In this document: piece after piece, positions 59,613 to 64,000 of the stretch | Layout: each line of letters begins with the position of its first letter | How positions within the stretch are numbered: position 1 is the stretch's first letter | NCBI GenBank assembly: GCA_018398805.1 | Contig: JAGFBZ010000673.1 | Coordinates: forward strand, 1-64,000 | From: Hirundichthys speculiger | Lineage: Eukaryota > Chordata > Actinopteri > Beloniformes > Exocoetidae | DNA: 64,000 nucleotides | Reading direction: 5' to 3' | Translations under genes and position numbers: made by a program | The notes under the pieces: generated by a model | Database searches by the model: none | What the model saw: the letters and a program-made list of their open reading frames with translations, nothing else | Told to the model about the DNA's origin: nothing

Positions 59613-60498
59613 TGCTCTCGTTGTTGTTGTAATTAGGACTATAAAAGTGGGATTCTTAACTGCAAAAAGGGTCATCTGTTAGTGATGCACGAACATCAAA
59701 TATTTTCCATCATGGCCCAGAGAGTCATCTGCACCGAGGTGGACGGGGGGTGCCATCACAATCACAAGGTGTGACGTTGATTAGATCCCAAACAGTCTCA
59801 GAAAGTCTGGGGTTGTCGCACTTTCTGGTTTGTGGTGGAGGAACACAATGTTCACGACAGTCACGCTGACAACATGCAATCTGCATTTCAGAGGTCATGC
59901 TCATTTTATTTATGAGAGGTCATTGGAAAGATATGGAAGAGGCTTTGCCATAACTGTTACCACAACAGTGACACAGATGTTCCCTCCGTGCAGTGACAAG
60001 GCTCGGTGCAGACAAACCGTGTGCGAGATGCGTTTGTGACACAGTGGGAGGTGGTTCACTCGTGCAGCTCTTTTTCTTTTTTTATTCGAAGGGTTTTTCA
60101 GTGTCCTCGTCCCATGGAGACTGACAGCAGAACAATGGCAAGTGTTTGGAAGCATAAGCAGAAATAAGTAAAGCGTTTTATTCCATTGATCTTGAAGTAA
60201 TTGCTCCAAAAACAATGTTCGCTGGCCAAGAAATGTCCTTTTAACCCGACACGTCTGGCAGCCACCGTGTCTATGACTGAGCTGCTTTCCATGGCCGTGT
60301 GAAGTTGTAATGCTTTTTCCATTATGAATCACTTTTATTATTCATAATTAAGAAAAGCAGTGAATGCTTCAAAGCAAAACAAAAACACCCCCGTTCAGGA
60401 ATACAGCTGGCCCATAATCTGATTCTCTAATTGGAAGTATATGAGGGGAGCAGATCAAAAAATTCATATGGGTGGTGTTAAAGATGGAAAGGGAATAT

Positions 60499-60522
60499 AT
60501 GTGTGTGTGTGTGTGTGTGTGT
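60499..60522. repeat. (GT)n microsatellite
   Basis: About eleven GT units. Confidence 0.9.
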
Positions 60523-60630
60523 ATGTGGGGAGGGGGGGGTGTTCGATGAATTATCGTGACTGTCTGATCATACAGTTGAACCACCAACCGCAACACATCC
60601 CTCACTTAAAACATGTAGTACTGTCTAACC

Positions 60631-61086
60631 CAGTGGTGCGCAAACTGTGGTACGCAGGGAACGTCGTGACTTTCCACATTTTTTCCACATTTTCACTTAA
60701 AAAAAAAATGGAAACATACAATGCATTATAAATAAGTTTCAAACGAAATGTGTAGCTTGAGATGATTAAAATTGTCTTTTAAAAAACATTTGTTGCATAT
60801 TCAGTTGCAGTGCAGATGTAACAACTTTTGAGTGTGTTTATTTTGCTCTGTATGAGAGTATGAGTATGTGAGAATTGTTGGACAGAGTTGTAAATGTCTG
60901 ATTCAGTAAAGTAACAATTCAGGTAATAAATAACTACAATAAGGAATAAACATCTCTCCTGTGTGTTTAAAACTAATTGAGAAGGCATATATGGCTATAT
61001 TTTAAAATTGGTCATCATGGTGGTACTCAGAGAGCTGAACAGTTTCTCAGGTGGTACGCAGTTTATTAAAAGTTTGAGAACCACTG
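60631..61086. mobile_element. hAT-type MITE with perfect 8-bp duplication
   Basis: Begins CAGTGGTGCGCAAACTGTGG and ends with its diverged complement TTTGAGAACCACTG. Both flanks are GTCTAACC (60623–60630 and 61087–61094). About 456 bp, no transposase. The terminal 'cagtggttctcaaac' type is that of the Charlie-like hAT group. Confidence 0.93.
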
Positions 61087-61094
61087 GTCTAACC

Positions 61095-62160
61095 AGTTAC
61101 ATTAGAGCTGTATATTTGGACAATACTAAGTACCCCCATAATGTAGAAACTGGTAGATCAGTCTTTAGCAGCAAAAACATGAAGTCATTTCCTGTTTGAC
61201 TATTGGTCTCTCACATGATGGGGCCAGAATTCCTCCACATTCTTCTTTGTAATATTCCTTCAGTTTGATATTTTTATCCTGCATCTTTTGAACTGGGTTG
61301 AAGAAGCTTGATTCTTTCTTTTCTCAGCCATTCTTGCTGCTGTGTTTGGGCTCACTGTCCTCTAGCACAACCCAGTTTCAAGCAAGATTTAGCGGTTGGA
61401 GAAATTGGCATCTAGAAAACTCTGGAATAGAGAGAAATTTATGGTCGACTGAATGACTGCAAGGTGCCCAAGTCCCGTGGCTGCAGAACGACTGCACATC
61501 ATGAGCCCTCCACCTACGTGCCTGACAAGTAGGTATGAGGCCTTTGTATTGAAATGCTGTTTTTGGTTAGTGCCAGGCATTAAGACCAAACAACTCCACT
61601 TTGCTCTCATCTGTCTATGGGACATTGTTCCAGAGGTCTTGTAAGTTATATGTGCAGTTTTGTGAACCTCTCTCTAGGCTTTCTGCCAAGACTTCCAAAT
61701 AAACCACACTTGTTCAGTTGTCTTCTAATTGTCCTGCCACGGACCGAAACATTTAACATGCTCTGAGAGGTCTGTAGCATCTGAGATGTATCTGATGGGT
61801 TTTCTTTGCACCTATTTGCTGGGATCTCCACTTCTGTGAAAGGTTTTTAAGAGTCCTTTTGACCTTTCTCACTGCGGAACAATGAGCTTCATAGTTTCTG
61901 GAAATGGTTTTATGGACCTTTTTTTAAGGTGATGCTTCTACAAGACCATTATTTATGTCTTTCCCTCTTGGCATTGTGTTAACAAACGCCTGAATCCTCC
62001 AGACCTGCAAACTGCCCAGATGTGTAATGGTCAGCTCATCAAGCGCTGATAAGCACCTGGCTACAACCCTGGTACCTTAAATCCTGTGGAAGCGGTAAAG
62101 AGTTACTTAGTGTTGTCCACGTTTTTGTCAAATAACTAATAGCACAGTGCAAAATGTCAG
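61095..62160 (-). pseudogene. Tc1-like transposase relic (copy 4), minus strand
   Basis: The clearest piece, 61389–61625 on the minus strand, reads MSHRQMRAKWSCLV, then RHVGGGLMMCSRSAATGLGHLAVIQSTIN, the region between the first and second catalytic Asp of a Tc1 transposase. Upstream (61650–62000) has the N-terminal region in broken frames. No continuous frame and no clear terminal repeats. Confidence 0.65.
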
Positions 62161-63109
62161 TTGTTGTTAATCTGAGGTTGACCCAGTTTGATCAGACGAT
62201 TATGTATATGCAACATGAAGCACCAAGATAAATTAAAGCCAAACAATATATTTTATTACCACAAAATCTAATTTTGACTTTTGCAGGACTTCAAACCCAG
62301 TTTTAGCATTTTACTTTGACATGAATGTAATGTAGATAGGCATCGTATTAGAAAATCTTTTTTTTTTTTAATAATCAAAGAATGTTTATTTAAATTTTTC
62401 CATGAAATTGTGGTCCTGAATAACCTGCTGTCACAATAAAACACTCAAACTTTGAAACTCTGAAGTCTCTACTTTGAGGAAGAAAAGGATGGTGGGGCTT
62501 TAGTCACAAAGACATGAGTTTTTCTGTCTATTACTTTTAAAGCTTCGTTTTTCTTGCCACTTGATGTTTCCTTTCTGTTCACTTTTGCTTTTACTCCTTT
62601 TTCATTGTTTAGTTTTAGGAACCAATACAGCATGAAACTTTGTCATACTGTCATAAAAAATAATTTATTGGGACATGACTTATCTAGTTTTTGTGTACAC
62701 TGACCGGAAATGATTATATACAAGTAACTTCTCATGGAATCACTGAGTTTGGAAGAGTTTTGTAACCAGACATTAATTTAAATTGGGAGAGCCAGCTGGT
62801 ATCTGTCAAGTTACTTTATATATTGCAGATGTAACAACTGTGTTTAGTTATAGGAAAATCTTAACTTTCCTTAAAATAAACTCAAGTTGGTCAGCCATGT
62901 TTTTGAAATGTAATTTTTCCAGCACACTGGCGCTGCGACTTGTGCGTCATCCCCAAACCACACCAACAGTTTGGTCGGCACGAGAAAACCTCCCTCTGAA
63001 AAACATTACTTTAATTTGAACGTTTTGCTGGTGTAATGAAAACATGCACATTTGAAGCCATTCACATTATCAAAGACAATGACAACATTGACGTTTTGAC
63101 TAACGACGT
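62161..63109. other. Unannotated, AT-rich
   Basis: No exon or repeat recognised; a 78-codon plus-strand frame (62783–63019) has no known domain. Confidence 0.4.
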
Positions 63110-64000
63110 ACGTGATTATGTATTATGGGATTTTTCTGGATTTTCTCTACTTCTTGTGTTCGTTGTCTCCTGTTTTGTCACTTCCTGCTTTATTTTGAAA
63201 GTCTGTTTTTGTCCCATTAAGTTCAGTTTTACTTCCTTGTGTCATATCTTCCTGAACGTCTGCACCTGTGTCTCATTTACCCCTAATCTATTTAAGCCTC
63301 GTCTTTTCCCGGCTTCCTTGTTGGTCCTTCTGTTCTCCGTTCTGTTTGTCTTGGCTCTGGTTCTGTTCAGTTTGTCTTGTCATGTCCAGTTAGTCATGCC
63401 TCTGGTTGTGCTTCAGTGACGTTAGTTTGGTTTTGTTTTAGGACATTCCTGCGCTGGCAGCGCTTTGTGTGTTGGATTTGAATCAAGGTCTTTTCGTTGG
63501 AATCTCGTGCTTCCTGCCTGCATTGCCTGCATTTTGGGTCCTCTCATCACTTCCTCAGTAGGACAGACAAGCCAGCAATGGACCCAGCAGGAGGACAGAC
63601 CCTCAAAACCCTACAGGAGGAGTTGGTCCTTTCATGACCTCCACCACCGGCTCACGTCAGCCATACTGGGGACAACTGATGCTAGTATGTGCTCTCTGTA
63701 TATGGTCTGCTAATGAGGGCTCTGACCGCCAAGCCCAGCTTCCCTCTCTCTCAGCCATGGCGTCCAACCTTGAGGACTTTAAGAAGTTCAGGAAGGAGCT
63801 GGTGGATCTGATGTCCACACCACTGTCTGTCCCTGTGGTGGTCCTGGCTGCTCCCCAGTCCCTGCCAGTGCTGCGATCCCAGCCACCAACGCCTCAGCCT
63901 GTCTTGGAGGTGGTCCCAGACACACCTGTGTCTGTGGTGGTCCCGGACTCACCCCAGCCTATGCCTTCTCTGACTTAGCCACCACAGAGGACGTCCCTGC
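63110..64000 (+). mobile_element. LTR-retrotransposon-like element, 5' part, cut by window end
   Basis: 63110–63550 is a T/C-rich, LTR-like stretch with TTTGTCACTTCCTGCTTTATTTTG and CATTTACCCCTAATCTATTTAAGCC, ending in CCTGCATTTTGGGTCC. Such sequence is common in fish Gypsy-type LTRs. A short leader at 63578 opens MDPAGGQTLKTLQEE and stops after 19 codons. A second frame (to 63978) gives MASNLEDFKKFRKELVDLM and a Pro/Val-rich run. No protease, polymerase or second LTR is in view, so the class is an inference. Confidence 0.5.

Larger units (their letters stand above)
58771..60630. other. kcnq5 intron 1, mostly unrecognised
   Basis: Includes a GA run (59038–59054), SINE copy D (59514–59612) and a (GT)n run (60499–60522). 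No exon. Confidence 0.4.

Overview
The window is from a vertebrate nuclear genome, almost certainly a ray-finned (teleost) fish. It holds split genes with GT–AG introns, a fish-type cnrip1, the first coding exon of a kcnq5 potassium-channel gene, and a dense mix of Tc1, hAT, L1-clade LINE, SINE and (TA)n repeats typical of teleosts. The species cannot be told. Most reading frames longer than 60 codons are noise; few real coding exons exist.

Layout. 1–2.8 kb: a Tc1 relic, then a GC-rich block with a minus-strand exon-like segment ending ATG|GTAAGC, the probable first exon of ppp3r1 (inferred from its place beside cnrip1). 2.8–9 kb: repeats, including a retrocopy with target-site duplications, two SINEs and a complete but broken Tc1 element with a start-codon minisatellite. 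9.5–13.9 kb: the complete three-exon cnrip1 gene, minus strand, 162 codons, with a GC-rich promoter. 14.4–15.3 kb: a long (TA)n/(CT)n tract and two near-perfect palindromes. 15.5–16.3 kb: an intron-containing fragment of the mitochondrial ATP synthase alpha gene with an internal deletion (pseudogene). 16.7–26.2 kb: a mobile-element pile: a Tc1 split by a near full-length L1-type LINE, then a hAT element that itself carries a hAT MITE, with target-site duplications at three of the four insertions. 27.3–29 kb: a SINE head with a 30-C tract, then a broken SLC1-family transporter gene. 29.4–31.6 kb: a Tc1 relic split by a hAT element. 32.7–33.6 kb: GC-rich promoter and exon 1 of kcnq5. 33.6–64 kb: no further exon is recognisable; this is most simply kcnq5 intron 1, littered with LINE, SINE, Tc1 and hAT debris and ending in the start of an LTR-type element.

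The working genes supported here are cnrip1 (cytosolic partner of the CB1 cannabinoid receptor tail) and kcnq5 (M-current K+ channel subunit), plus probably the 5' end of ppp3r1. cnrip1 and ppp3r1 lie in the same order and orientation as in tetrapods. I found no new multi-gene system. The most unusual structures are the tandem repeat built on a transposase start codon, the twin palindromes at 15.13–15.25 kb, the nested insertions with readable duplications, and the broken copies of two conserved genes.
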